Origin: JABWCQ01 sp964587105
Lineage (GTDB): Bacteria > Electryoneota > RPQS01
Reading direction: 5' to 3'
Assembly (NCBI GenBank): GCA_964587105.1
Contig: CAZPKG010000004.1
Span: 179,941-243,940 of the forward strand
Length of the DNA stretch: 64,000 nt
The translations under genes were made by a program, and so were the position numbers. Of this stretch, positions 44,608 to 53,755 are shown one piece after another (position 1 is the stretch's first letter; every line of letters starts with the position of its first letter). The notes below the pieces were generated by a model, which worked only from the letters and a program-made list of their open reading frames with translations, was not told the DNA's origin and did not search any database.

Positions 44608-45270
44608 TCATTCCGAATTTTTGGCTGCGACGTGATACGTGATCGGCTCTTGCTCTTTGACTACAACATTGTATCTCACTTGTTTTCTGTTCGCTTCTGG
44701 TGTCTTGAAAACCACTTTGACAGGCCCCGACGCCGACTCAGGCTGCTGCGCATGAACTACTTTGAATCTCTTGCCCCCAGTTATTGTCTCGTTGCTTGGC
44801 CTTATTCCTACGTACTTACGGGACTTTGGACGAATTACACCCTTGACCCTTGCTGCTTCAAACGACACCACTGGCTTTTTACTGATCCAAGTTGATCGAA
44901 CAACAATTTCGATTGGAGCATATAGTTCCGTTGAAGGATACTTAAACAGAATTCCAATCGTCTGAGGTTCGCCTCTTTGACCACTTGAGTCACCTTTCTC
45001 GTTTCTTCCAATGGTGCTTTTGGGCTTGCCGTTTGACAAGCCGGGCAGTCGAAGATCATCCGTGTTAGTATATACAAGTTTAGCCCTAGCAATTTCGACC
45101 AAATTGAATTTCCGTTTGGGGCTACCTACAATGACAGTTGCCTTGGGTAATCGGGCTCTTGCACTCTCGCACATGACCACTTCAGTCACTCTGAGATGTC
45201 TACCTCGCGGAATGTCGAGGAATATTCTAACCGGAATAACTCTCTTATGTATTGCTTTCATACTGAACAT
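44608..45270 (-). CDS. Hypothetical basic protein, possible partner of the PD-(D/E)XK nuclease
   Basis: 220 residues, rich in Lys/Arg and beta-branched residues (IPVRIFLDIPRGRHLRVTEV, VVRSTWISKKPVVSFEAARVKGV, GPVKVVFKTPEANRKQVRYNVVVKEQ). No signal peptide, helix-turn-helix or enzyme motif was seen. The second ATG (45261) has GAGGA at a better distance than the first. It sits just upstream of the nuclease gene and may be co-transcribed with it. Not recognised; a nucleic-acid-binding beta protein is possible. Confidence 0.55.
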   Translation of the reverse strand: MFSMKAIHKRVIPVRIFLDIPRGRHLRVTEVVMCESARARLPKATVIVGSPKRKFNLVEIARAKLVYTNTDDLRLPGLSNGKPKSTIGRNEKGDSSGQRGEPQTIGILFKYPSTELYAPIEIVVRSTWISKKPVVSFEAARVKGVIRPKSRKYVGIRPSNETITGGKRFKVVHAQQPESASGPVKVVFKTPEANRKQVRYNVVVKEQEPITYHVAAKNSE

Positions 45271-45536
45271 GTCCTCGATCTGTCAGTTCTCTTCCTATGA
45301 TTGGCGTTGGTGTTAGCTTTCCTGCCATCCATCATGCGGCCTGATAGACCACTATAGTCGAATGACCGTTGGTACACAATCATAACCTCGGCAATAATAT
45401 CCGATCCTCTTGTGCCAAATGCGCTGACGAAAACAACAACGAGGCGATTCGTATCCATTGTCGGAGCGAGAGCGTTCAATTGGCAATACAGCCTAAGCCT
45501 TGAATCACGCTAAATTCCTTGTACTCTTACACTGGC

Positions 45537-46970
45537 TTATTGACCTTGCCTTGCAAAGCGGCACTTTTCTTCAAAATCAAAGTCCTTTTGAATTCCACGT
45601 GATATGTTGCACAACCTGTGCGCCAAGCGCGCATTCTCAAGTGAAGTCGCTCCGCCTTGACTATGCGGAACAACGTGGTCTACCGCTGATTCGTCAAAAG
45701 GGATATCGCGACCACAAGTTTGTCCTTGATTTGAAAGTGAACAACGCCCAGCGCACCGTCCATATACTATTAGCTTCTCCTCCTGAGTAAAAGTTCTTCT
45801 TGGATCGAGGCTTGGGCGAGGGATAAGGACGACAGTGTCAAAAAGGAATTGCATTAAAATCTCGTGCCGAGAGTCAATCCCATCAATGCCGTCTGTTCCA
45901 CGTGACATTGAATCGCTAAGGTCTTCGAGAATTTGGTCACTCACGCCCGTGTAGTCCCGTTGCATGGCCTCCAGCCTACGAATATCTAGTGCAATGAAGT
46001 TGTTTCGTACAGCATCAAACTGCAAATGCTCCAAGTAATAGGTATCTGATAGACGAGAGATAATCCAATACATTGTCAAAGCGTATGACCTATTTAAGTG
46101 AACGCATTTTTCTGGAAACAACAGACCTAGCAATCGCACAGTTCTTCGCGCTTTTTGGCACACTTCTGAGTCAACTTGTGTAGCCATGTATTGCATATAG
46201 ACTTTGTCTAACTGTCGTGACGTACAACTAACAAGCTTTCCCTTGACTTCCAATAGTAACATTTGTGATGCTACCCTAATGTGATCCGAGGATGAGTTTT
46301 CAAATGCAACTGAAGTAGCGAAAAATGGAAGCTCAGAGATGGTTCTTGCTTCACGTCCAAATCGTGACCCTAGTGCATTTCGTTTCTGCTGAGCATTGAG
46401 TGGCGTCCCGTTCTGCAGTCTCAGAAACATATCCCTAATCTCGTCGATGCTCGCGTTTTCAAGCACCATAATAGTAAGCGAATATTCACGGAATCTGATT
46501 TGCTGTTCGGGATTTAGTTGACCGAACAATCGTTCTGAAGCAAGGGGGGTATCTGAAAGGGCGCCGAATTGGGATTGTAATCTGCCACGTAAACTCATAG
46601 CATGACCCGGTGATGCACCCATGTATTCCAGGAATGCTCTTATTCGCTGCTGGCCGTCGACAACTTCAAACACATACGGATTCGGGTCATTGTTCTCGCG
46701 TCTTTTTCTTTCGAGTATCTTCAAATACTCATTTCTTGTTTCACCACTGGGGTACCCGTTTCTTACAGTCGCCTCATCGATTTTCCACAGATAGAGCTTT
46801 GGAACGTCGTAGCCTCGAAAGACTGTGTCAATCAGAAGTTGCTTCTGACGCAAGTCCCACACTCCTTCGCGCTGATACTCTTCTGGTGAAAGGAAGAGAC
46901 TTCCCATTTCAAAGTATGTTTTAACTTGATCAATACTTCTGGGGCCGTTTTGTGTAACTGTCAAAGCCAC
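45537..46970 (-). CDS. DUF262-HNH endonuclease (GmrSD/SspE-like defence protein)
   Basis: 477 residues. The N-terminus is a DUF262/ParB-like nucleotide-hydrolase domain with QREGVWDLRQKQLLIDTVFRG and the signature DGQQR (105-109), plus FLRLQNGTPLNAQQKRNA. The C-terminal 65 residues are an HNH nuclease with CAGRCSL...TCGRDIP zinc Cys and DHVVPHSQGGATSLENARLAHRLCN. Proteins with DUF262 plus an HNH or DUF1524 domain are restriction factors against modified or phage DNA. The GTG at 46970 was chosen because GAGGTGAG lies 5 nt before it; a TTG at 46997 also exists. It follows its partner gene by 23 nt. Confidence 0.85.
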   Translation of the reverse strand: MALTVTQNGPRSIDQVKTYFEMGSLFLSPEEYQREGVWDLRQKQLLIDTVFRGYDVPKLYLWKIDEATVRNGYPSGETRNEYLKILERKRRENNDPNPYVFEVVDGQQRIRAFLEYMGASPGHAMSLRGRLQSQFGALSDTPLASERLFGQLNPEQQIRFREYSLTIMVLENASIDEIRDMFLRLQNGTPLNAQQKRNALGSRFGREARTISELPFFATSVAFENSSSDHIRVASQMLLLEVKGKLVSCTSRQLDKVYMQYMATQVDSEVCQKARRTVRLLGLLFPEKCVHLNRSYALTMYWIISRLSDTYYLEHLQFDAVRNNFIALDIRRLEAMQRDYTGVSDQILEDLSDSMSRGTDGIDGIDSRHEILMQFLFDTVVLIPRPSLDPRRTFTQEEKLIVYGRCAGRCSLSNQGQTCGRDIPFDESAVDHVVPHSQGGATSLENARLAHRLCNISRGIQKDFDFEEKCRFARQGQ

Positions 46971-46993
46971 AAACTCACCTCGCCATTGTTGAA

Positions 46994-47545
46994 TCAACTG
47001 CTAAATAGATCTAGCGCTTTCAATTTTTCCTTGTACTGGCACAAGAAGTCCTCAACTTGCCTTGGCTCAAGTCTTCTAAGTTCATTCGGCAGGCCGGACA
47101 TGTTTAGGTAGGGCTTCCTGTGGTCAAGGCCGAGGGCTTTTGCACTGTCGCGGGTGCCGCGATGCAGATAAACTCTTGCTGGGTAAAGGCCCAGGAAAGC
47201 GCCTATTCGCCTGGCAGTGTCATAGTAGTACAGTTCGCCGAGACCAGGAACACCTACTAGAAGCTTCTGAATTAGAATTATAAGCGAATCAAAGCTTTTG
47301 CAGGAAGCAATTTGCGACTTTTCGGTCATTAGAATGTCGCCTGACTGAGCCATTCTTCCCCGGTCAATCCACTGACGTTGGTGATTGCTAATTGCACCAG
47401 TTGTCGTCCTTGCAAGCGCTGCAAATTCGATTGCGGTTTCAAGCGAATCTAATCCTGCGTAGAACACGTCGTCGTCTGCACAGCAACTATTTTGATCGTT
47501 AAGAAACTCATCCACAAGGTCAGATAGTAAGACTTTCTTTTCCAT
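46994..47545 (-). CDS. Partner protein of DUF262-HNH with helix-hairpin-helix-like region
   Basis: 183 residues, helical and cytoplasmic. The middle reads LLVGVPGLGELYYYDTARRIGAFLGLYPARVYLHRGTRDSAKALGL, which looks like a helix-hairpin-helix (GVPGLG) as in DNA glycosylases, though no catalytic residues are evident. It ends just before the DUF262-HNH gene, so the two probably form one functional unit. Its ATG lies 3 nt from the stop of a transposase remnant. Not assigned to a named family. Confidence 0.65.
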   Translation of the reverse strand: MEKKVLLSDLVDEFLNDQNSCCADDDVFYAGLDSLETAIEFAALARTTTGAISNHQRQWIDRGRMAQSGDILMTEKSQIASCKSFDSLIILIQKLLVGVPGLGELYYYDTARRIGAFLGLYPARVYLHRGTRDSAKALGLDHRKPYLNMSGLPNELRRLEPRQVEDFLCQYKEKLKALDLFSS

Positions 47546-47548
47546 TAG

Positions 47549-47710
47549 CTACCTATTTGTGGCTTGGTCTGGGTCGGTTCTCTGTACCAGTTGTAGAATC
47601 ACGCTCACTTCCATCGCAGGCGGCTTGTAGCCCAGCGACATGTGCGGCCGGACGAGTTGTAAATGCACGCGCAGCATTTCAAATGCTTGGAAGCGCCACA
47701 CATCGGGGTC
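47549..47710 (-). pseudogene. C-terminal remnant of a DDE (rve-type) transposase
   Basis: The minus strand encodes about 50 residues, with FQAFEMLRVHLQLVRPHMSL and then GYKPPAMEVSVILQLVQRT, before a stop. This is the typical C-terminal end of rve-fold integrases (Y/V-x-RPH-x-SLGYKPP). The catalytic part is missing and no terminal inverted repeats are visible, so it is a decayed insertion sequence. Confidence 0.7.
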
Positions 47711-47829
47711 AAGTGGCTGCCAATGATGTGACCTAGATCATGAAGTTTGGGTTGGGGAGAGGCTGCTTCTTACAGGACTTGCCCAAAGTTTTTAATGACC
47801 ACGGCCCATCGATAAGGCGTGGTCTTTGG

Positions 47830-50800
47830 TTAACAAGATTCGCCCGATAGCTGTGTCCAAATTCTTTTGTAGTCGGCCCCAGACATGGACGCGTTTTCCG
47901 GTCGCGCCTCGTGCCATTCGGTTTCCGAAAGTGATCGCAAGAAACTCCTCGCTGCGCCTATCGATGGAAGTTCGTTAGCGTTCGTATTCTGCGCCGCAAG
48001 ATTTGCACCGAGAGTTTCCGAGATAGAGCGCGGCACACTATTCATTCTCATTAAGACAGCCTCTTCTGTCTTAACGCCGTGATAGATCATAGCGGGCAAG
48101 CTATTAATACGCCTTTTATCAACCTCAGTCATGCCGTCAAAATCTAGCCCCGATGTTGGAACTTTCGTTAGTGCGGATAATCCCCAGGGACCGAGATTTG
48201 TGAGAGTGCGATAAATCACCTTACAAGTTTCGGTAATTCGATTCGTCAAAGGTGCATCGTCGTCATCAGTGAAAAAAGTTTCCGTAATATCAAGAATCGA
48301 TTTACCATTTACCCAAGCTATCATTAGGTCAGCAATGTACTCGTGCCTGAGTCCCGAACGACCGATTTCATTTAATTGTTGTGATATCTCCGGAATTCGC
48401 ATCATCGCACCGACCAAAAGGCTTAGTCGTGATGAGCCGGAATCTCCAAAAATGCTGGTGGGCTGCCAATCAATAAGAGCAAGTCGATCTGGAAGTTGAC
48501 CCATTTCCGAAATCGCAGAACGCACTCCTTCGGGAGTAAAGCCGGTAGCATCGGCCAGTGTCGCATACTCAGGATGTTCAGAAAGTTTACGAACATAGTT
48601 TTGTGTAGCCAGCAAGAGCGCCTGAGCCCGTGCAGCTGATGTAGGATCACCCCTGCCTCTAAGCACCTCATAGCCAAAGGTGCTACGAAGCAAAGACTCT
48701 GTCTCCAACAAAACTGTTTCTAAATTCTGACTCTCGCTCCAAAGATGAGCAACATAAGCTCTAAAGTCTGCCCACTGAGGTTGGTCTATATGCAGTTGAA
48801 GTGCTTGTCCTTCCCCGAGAACTTCAATTTGATCGAGCAGATTTATAAGCTGTGAAACAAGCTCACCAGATGCCCGTCTCAAAAAATCCTCTATTTCTGC
48901 ACGCTTAGTTCCTTCCGCAAGACCAACTACACCTATACTCTTTTGTTTGATGCGCCCCGCACGTCCGGCAAGATTCCAAAAATCACGAGCGCTAATTTCA
49001 CGTTGATAAGGCGGCCCGCTAAGTGGATGGGTTCGAGCTGCAAGAAAAACAGAAGCAACCGGAAAATTGATGCCCTGCGCAATTGTAGTTGTTGCGCAGA
49101 GGACACGTATGCAATCCTCCCTTGCCAACCATTCAATGAGCGAACGTGCTTCGTCAGACAATCCGGCATGATGTACAGCAATGCCATGGTTAAGCATCTC
49201 GATTAGTTCAAATTGGGGGCATATTTCATCATGAAGAAAACGTTGAACTAGTTGGACAGGTTCGGGAACATCAGGTAGCAATTCTGGCGTGTTTTCACGT
49301 AATGTACGAGCCATCGACCACGCATTATTTATCGTATTAGCGACTGCAATGCTCGTTCCTCTATTTGAAAACACCTTTGCAATTGCTGCAGTCTGCTTAT
49401 GATTTGTGTCAGCTTGGCTGAAAGGTAATGACAATGGTCGAGTGCTGCCAGCCTTATGAACCCCGCGTAGGTGTATGGTCTTAGGAGTGGTTTGCAGCGT
49501 TTCGAAATGAAGTGCCCAGTCGCCTCGTGCGCCATCTTCTATTTTCGCAGCTTTATAAACTCCAATTATTCGTTCGTTTGGTTGCCAGGCCGTCGTTCCT
49601 ATACTAATAGTCCTTCCCGCGTCCGCCCCAAGCCATCTCGCGACTTGCTCTTTGTTCGGTGCATCTGGCATCAACAAGAGAAAATGCGCTCCCGCATGTT
49701 CTCTTTTAATTGTGGCCAAAAGTAATTCTACGCGCAGGCCGCGTTCTTGATCTTCTATGTTGTGCGCCTCGTCGCAAACTACAAGAATTAAGGGTCTATC
49801 AATTTTGTGATTACGTATTACTAACTGAAGCTTTTCCGGCGTGCACACCAAGACATCAAATTCGTCGATCTCGCTGGTATCACCCAGTAACGTATCTTCA
49901 AATGCGTCTATTTCAATAGCGCCGCTTAACTGCTCGACGCGAATATCAATTGGGCCCAAGTCTTCACGTAGTTGACGCGTAATTTGGGAAACCAAAGCAC
50001 GTGTCGGTGCAATATACGCTACCCACCCTTTTTGGTCAGAGAACTGACCAAGGGCCTGTATGATTCGAAACTCAGCCAACGTTGTTTTGCCCCCGGATGT
50101 AGGAAGCTCAATTACGATAGCTCGGCTGGCGGGGTCCAATAACCCCTGCTCGTAAAGCGCCATTCTCTGGGGTGGCAACAACTCAAACAAAGAGCGATTA
50201 TGTGAAACGTGCTCGACAAATCGTCCCATACGGGAGTTGATAGTGCGCGCCACTTTCCAAAGAGATCCCGCAATCATTTTGTGCGATGTTGCATGAAGCC
50301 AATTAAGCAAAACAACCAATGAATAGTCATGGCACGAAGTTGCTGCTGATATCGCTGATTCAAAATGTTTCGATATTTCTGCTTCTACACCGGAAGGTTC
50401 TCCTTGAGTGACATATCGCGACAACAATTCACTTGCTTTAGCCCAGTGGTACAACGCGATTAAACGCCAAGCAACTGATCGGGTTTTGTCCGGATTGTCT
50501 GAGTTTAATACTAGTGACTCGAACTCTATTTGTTGTTCGCGTAACTGCGCAACGATTTCGAGAACGCCATGTAGATCATTCCACCCATCTTTTCGAAATA
50601 GGCGCAACCAAGCGTCGTATATCCTGAATAGCAACTTAATATCCCATCCCTGACCTTCTCCAGAGGGTGGAATTATGCTGGCTTGATTATCGCCAATCCA
50701 TCTACGGAAATCTGTCCATTGATCACAACAGTATGAAAGTCCCCCTAAATGCAAAACATGAAAAATGCGCATTTGCACTTCTCGGGGAATTCCCATGGAC

Positions 50801-51114
50801 CTGCGCAGCTTGTAAGTTAACAACGCCGCAGCTTCTGCGAGCATTCCTGCATTTTCACTGGAGGGACTGACGATAGGGTGAATTATTGCATTGAGACCTT
50901 CGATGGCAACTGTTTCATATGCCAAAGCAACTCGGTCTATTAATTCTTGTTCGTCAGTAGATTCGTCATGACTAATATTTAGTTGTTCTCCAAGTGCCAT
51001 TTTGACCCACCGCTCCGTGGACAGATCAACGGCCCGCTTCCGGTCCTCTGGATTTATAGCTTGTACGGCCCAGTGCAGTTCGAGGCGGTCAAAAAGATTA
51101 CTGTTCGGTGGCAC
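47830..51114 (-). CDS. HamB-like Ski2-family DEAD/DEAH helicase (Hachiman-like defence)
   Basis: 1094 residues. After an N-terminal region of about 330 residues, helicase motifs follow: Walker A SGGKTT (about 340-345), CTPEKLQLVIRN, DEAH (448-451) in VVCDEAHNIEDQERGLR, then ATTTIAQGINFP and NLAGRAGRIKQKS, as in Ski2/Brr2-type enzymes. The GTG at 51114 was chosen: it has GGGGAGGCACCGA before it and overlaps the stop of the hamA-like gene by 17 nt. An ATG frame extends to 51186 but overlaps more and lacks a site. Paired with a DUF1837-like protein, this is the Hachiman arrangement. It lies directly beside the DUF262-HNH pair. Confidence 0.8.
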   Translation of the reverse strand: MPPNSNLFDRLELHWAVQAINPEDRKRAVDLSTERWVKMALGEQLNISHDESTDEQELIDRVALAYETVAIEGLNAIIHPIVSPSSENAGMLAEAAALLTYKLRRSMGIPREVQMRIFHVLHLGGLSYCCDQWTDFRRWIGDNQASIIPPSGEGQGWDIKLLFRIYDAWLRLFRKDGWNDLHGVLEIVAQLREQQIEFESLVLNSDNPDKTRSVAWRLIALYHWAKASELLSRYVTQGEPSGVEAEISKHFESAISAATSCHDYSLVVLLNWLHATSHKMIAGSLWKVARTINSRMGRFVEHVSHNRSLFELLPPQRMALYEQGLLDPASRAIVIELPTSGGKTTLAEFRIIQALGQFSDQKGWVAYIAPTRALVSQITRQLREDLGPIDIRVEQLSGAIEIDAFEDTLLGDTSEIDEFDVLVCTPEKLQLVIRNHKIDRPLILVVCDEAHNIEDQERGLRVELLLATIKREHAGAHFLLLMPDAPNKEQVARWLGADAGRTISIGTTAWQPNERIIGVYKAAKIEDGARGDWALHFETLQTTPKTIHLRGVHKAGSTRPLSLPFSQADTNHKQTAAIAKVFSNRGTSIAVANTINNAWSMARTLRENTPELLPDVPEPVQLVQRFLHDEICPQFELIEMLNHGIAVHHAGLSDEARSLIEWLAREDCIRVLCATTTIAQGINFPVASVFLAARTHPLSGPPYQREISARDFWNLAGRAGRIKQKSIGVVGLAEGTKRAEIEDFLRRASGELVSQLINLLDQIEVLGEGQALQLHIDQPQWADFRAYVAHLWSESQNLETVLLETESLLRSTFGYEVLRGRGDPTSAARAQALLLATQNYVRKLSEHPEYATLADATGFTPEGVRSAISEMGQLPDRLALIDWQPTSIFGDSGSSRLSLLVGAMMRIPEISQQLNEIGRSGLRHEYIADLMIAWVNGKSILDITETFFTDDDDAPLTNRITETCKVIYRTLTNLGPWGLSALTKVPTSGLDFDGMTEVDKRRINSLPAMIYHGVKTEEAVLMRMNSVPRSISETLGANLAAQNTNANELPSIGAARSFLRSLSETEWHEARPENASMSGADYKRIWTQLSGESC

Positions 51115-51913
51115 TCGGTGCCTCCCCTGTAGTAAATTCGTAATGCGGTAGTATCGCAATACACATTTCCGGCAAATACATTGCACGCAGTTCTATTGAC
51201 GTGTGAGTTGGGCAACCCGCAGCAAGTGCACTTGCGCGACTGGCAAGGTCATTATCATTAGGGGATGTGTCACGAACGATCACTCCAAAGAGAGCCACAT
51301 CTGTTGAATCGACAAGATAGTGGCCTGCAGCCGATTTGAAACAATTGGCCCAAGTGGAATTGTGCGAATGAAGTGCTAAATATCTGAACAGTGAAATTGT
51401 CGTATTAACATCGTCACGCAGCGTTTCAATTTGATTTGATAAGCCGTGTCGTCCTGTGACGACAGATGGTGGAGACGCCGCGTGAGAAGATGTTTTTACC
51501 TCAGCAAAGGCGAACCGATAATCATCCGTATTAGCTGTATTATACTGAAAACCAACTAAGTCTGTACCTGCTGGGCTTGCTGATGGATTCTTCAAGTCGC
51601 GGGACCCTGGCCATGGGAAAAAACATTGTCTATGATCAACAAGGAATGACTCCGCCAACGCTTCACCTATTCTCCATCCTTCAAATTCCGTCGGTGTATT
51701 GAGTATCTGGGAAATCATTGCAGTCGAAAAACCCGTGTCAGTTATACCAGCTATGATAGTCGAAAGCACCTGAGTACCACCTACATCCTGCAGTATTGCC
51801 GCAACGGGGCCGTCGAGTGCGGCAGCAAACTCCGCCTCGCTATACTGAGCACCGCGAGCAACGATTGGTGCGTGATCTACATTGTAAACTTCAATGCCAG
51901 TCGATATCGCCAT
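51098..51913 (-). CDS. HamA-like (DUF1837) nuclease effector, Hachiman-like
   Basis: 271 residues. The diagnostic stretch is GWRIGEALAESFL, FPWPGSRDLKNPSASPAGTDLVGFQ, then FAFAEVKTSS. Together these give a PD-(D/E)XK-type centre (E84, D118, E138-V-K140) preceded by the conserved RDLKNP. HamA proteins carry this nuclease and are held in check by the HamB helicase until phage DNA intermediates appear. It precedes and overlaps the helicase gene. GGAAAGG lies before the ATG. The identification rests on motif memory and operon structure. Confidence 0.72.
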   Translation of the reverse strand: MAISTGIEVYNVDHAPIVARGAQYSEAEFAAALDGPVAAILQDVGGTQVLSTIIAGITDTGFSTAMISQILNTPTEFEGWRIGEALAESFLVDHRQCFFPWPGSRDLKNPSASPAGTDLVGFQYNTANTDDYRFAFAEVKTSSHAASPPSVVTGRHGLSNQIETLRDDVNTTISLFRYLALHSHNSTWANCFKSAAGHYLVDSTDVALFGVIVRDTSPNDNDLASRASALAAGCPTHTSIELRAMYLPEMCIAILPHYEFTTGEAPSATEQ

Positions 51914-52406
51914 TTACGACCTTTCCTACAAATAATTCTGAAGATGCGGCCCGCGTACCCATCTCTTCGTTTGGCTCGCATGGGTATGATACGAAGATGT
52001 GTAATGAGGCCGCTACCAGCTTCTTGCTACATTTCTGGCCAGTAGTTTGCTCTATCCGCCCAAAGAACATCCCTCGCGGAATGACTTTTGGCTGACAAGT
52101 TCGACGAATTGTAATCTGTCTTAGACAACCGCCGAATTGGAGATGTTCTTCTTGCAGGCGTCCGCCAGTCCAATAGTAATTACGTGATGTGTGCAAATCT
52201 GAATCCCCATAACTGGAACGAACACTTCACAACATGTAACCGTTCTCGTTCCTACGTAGATGGAGCTTGTTGTACTAGCTCTAGTATCTAACTATGTAAA
52301 TAATCTCAGCAAAGTGATTGTGTTTCAGACTTCGTAATGCACATCGCGAAGTTTTCGATAGGACTCCTAATATCGATGCCGAATTACAAATATCACACGG
52401 ACTCAT
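51914..52406. other. Intergenic, no supported gene
   Basis: 493 bp between the hamA-like gene and the HEPN-like gene. A TTG-initiated 101-codon minus frame (51891-52196) overlaps the hamA start but lacks a ribosome-binding site. No repeat or RNA gene was seen. Confidence 0.5.
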
Positions 52407-52979
52407 TTACCTAGACTCTCGTGGTTTGTACAGTTCGTCGTCTGGATACGGAAGACGGTTATTTATGTCATGAACAAACCTGAGATGGGTCGGCAGTAGC
52501 GATTTCCACTCGTCAAATGTACCAATCTCTCGGCTTCGAAACGCGTGAATCGCATTCCTGCGTTGTTGGACCAAATGGACATAGTCGTTGAAGTTTCCGC
52601 GCCTTGTCCAGATGCGATTTATAAAGAACTGTCTCAGATCCTCTAATCGACACTCATCTGGGTCCAAAATCTCCCCGCGGCGTCTAATAACTGCGATATC
52701 GTCAACATATGTTCTGTAGTAGGCGGACAAAAAGAGGCGCATTTGACCTTCAACAAGTGCTCCCAGGTTTGTCCATGCTAAAATCAAGTCGCCCTCAGAT
52801 TCTGCGTCAGACCACCGACGAATTGAATGCACCAATGATATTTGCCAATTGAGCATGGACCTGTTAAGAAGTTCTGCAGCTTCGGGTGGTGCCCAACCAT
52901 CGACATCGCTCCAAAACGTCATCATTCCAGTTGTTAATGTCTCTATTCGAGTAAATGTCGCGTTCAATTCAGGGTCCAA
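52407..52979 (-). CDS. HEPN-like protein
   Basis: 190 residues, almost all helical. It has R140-x4-H145 (QQRRNAIHAF) in a C-terminal helix, fitting the Rx4-6H catalytic motif of HEPN RNases, followed by an acidic tail. HEPN proteins are common in defence islands and toxin modules. No nucleotidyltransferase partner (MNT) lies next to it. It is 41 nt downstream of the metallopeptidase gene and could be the last gene of the restriction operon. It could also be an immunity or accessory factor lacking nuclease activity. Confidence 0.55.
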   Translation of the reverse strand: MDPELNATFTRIETLTTGMMTFWSDVDGWAPPEAAELLNRSMLNWQISLVHSIRRWSDAESEGDLILAWTNLGALVEGQMRLFLSAYYRTYVDDIAVIRRRGEILDPDECRLEDLRQFFINRIWTRRGNFNDYVHLVQQRRNAIHAFRSREIGTFDEWKSLLPTHLRFVHDINNRLPYPDDELYKPRESR

Positions 52980-53020
52980 TCGTCATCCTCCATATCAAAT
53001 CTTGACTCTTACACAGTACC

Positions 53021-53755
53021 TTAGTATTCCCAATTCTCTTGCGTTAAGGGTGCCTCGTTCAACATCTTTTTTCTGGTGCGCCAGCTGGGGAGCATTTTGT
53101 CCATTAGGGCGTTGAACTTTGCGCCATGGTTCCGCTCTCGCAAATGAACAAGCTCATGAACGACAATGTACTCGATGCATTGTTCCGGCTTCTTCGCAAG
53201 CTCCAAATTGATCCAGATTCGAGCCGAATCAGTATTGCAGCTTCCCCACTTAGTTTTCATCTTCTTTATTCCCCAAGCCGAAACCTCAACACCGAGTATT
53301 GGCTGCCACTTGGCAAGCATAGGAGGTATCAGTTGCCGAAGTTGGTTGCGGTACCATTTCAAAACCAGCTTTTCACGGTCGGCCTGTGTAGCGTCGAGCC
53401 CAACAGATAGGCACATTGTTGCATTGTCAAGAAGCCACACCCCGGCCGTGGTGTTGATTCTGTCCACGTGCATCCTCAGCCGTTTTCCAAGAAAGTAGTG
53501 GCATTCACCCGTCACGTACTGTCTTTCAGACTGCCTTTCTTGCGCTTCAAACTTAGCACGTTGTCGTTTTATCCATCCAATCTTGCAAACAATCGCCGTC
53601 CTAATCGCATCTCTTGACATTGTCATCGGAGCGGCGACTCGAACCCGACCTTGAGGAGGGTACACCCCTACATGCAGGTTCTTAATTGGCTTTCGCACGA
53701 CTTGTACATCGAAGTCGGCGATTTTAAAGCCAAAGGTCTCAGTACTCATGGTCAT
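53021..53755 (-). CDS. M48/YgjP-type zinc metallopeptidase of the type I RM operon
   Basis: 244 residues of the YgjP/DUF45 family. The zinc site is H200-E-L-V-H204 (VVHELVHLRERNHG) with H210 as candidate third ligand. KWGSCNTDSARIWINLELAKKP upstream is the family signature (WGSC). The gene overlaps the hsdR stop by 17 nt. Such peptidases are often attached to type I restriction loci; their job there is not settled, but proteolytic control of HsdR is a reasonable idea. An ATG at 53749 is an equally good start. Confidence 0.9.
   Translation of the reverse strand: MTMSTETFGFKIADFDVQVVRKPIKNLHVGVYPPQGRVRVAAPMTMSRDAIRTAIVCKIGWIKRQRAKFEAQERQSERQYVTGECHYFLGKRLRMHVDRINTTAGVWLLDNATMCLSVGLDATQADREKLVLKWYRNQLRQLIPPMLAKWQPILGVEVSAWGIKKMKTKWGSCNTDSARIWINLELAKKPEQCIEYIVVHELVHLRERNHGAKFNALMDKMLPSWRTRKKMLNEAPLTQENWEY

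Noticed and set aside
45258..45479. 73-codon minus frame upstream of the 220-aa gene
   Set aside because: It overlaps the start of the 220-aa gene and lacks a ribosome-binding site or motif.
51891..52196. 101-codon minus frame overlapping the hamA-like start
   Set aside because: It starts with TTG, has no ribosome-binding site and no recognisable motif, so it was not called.
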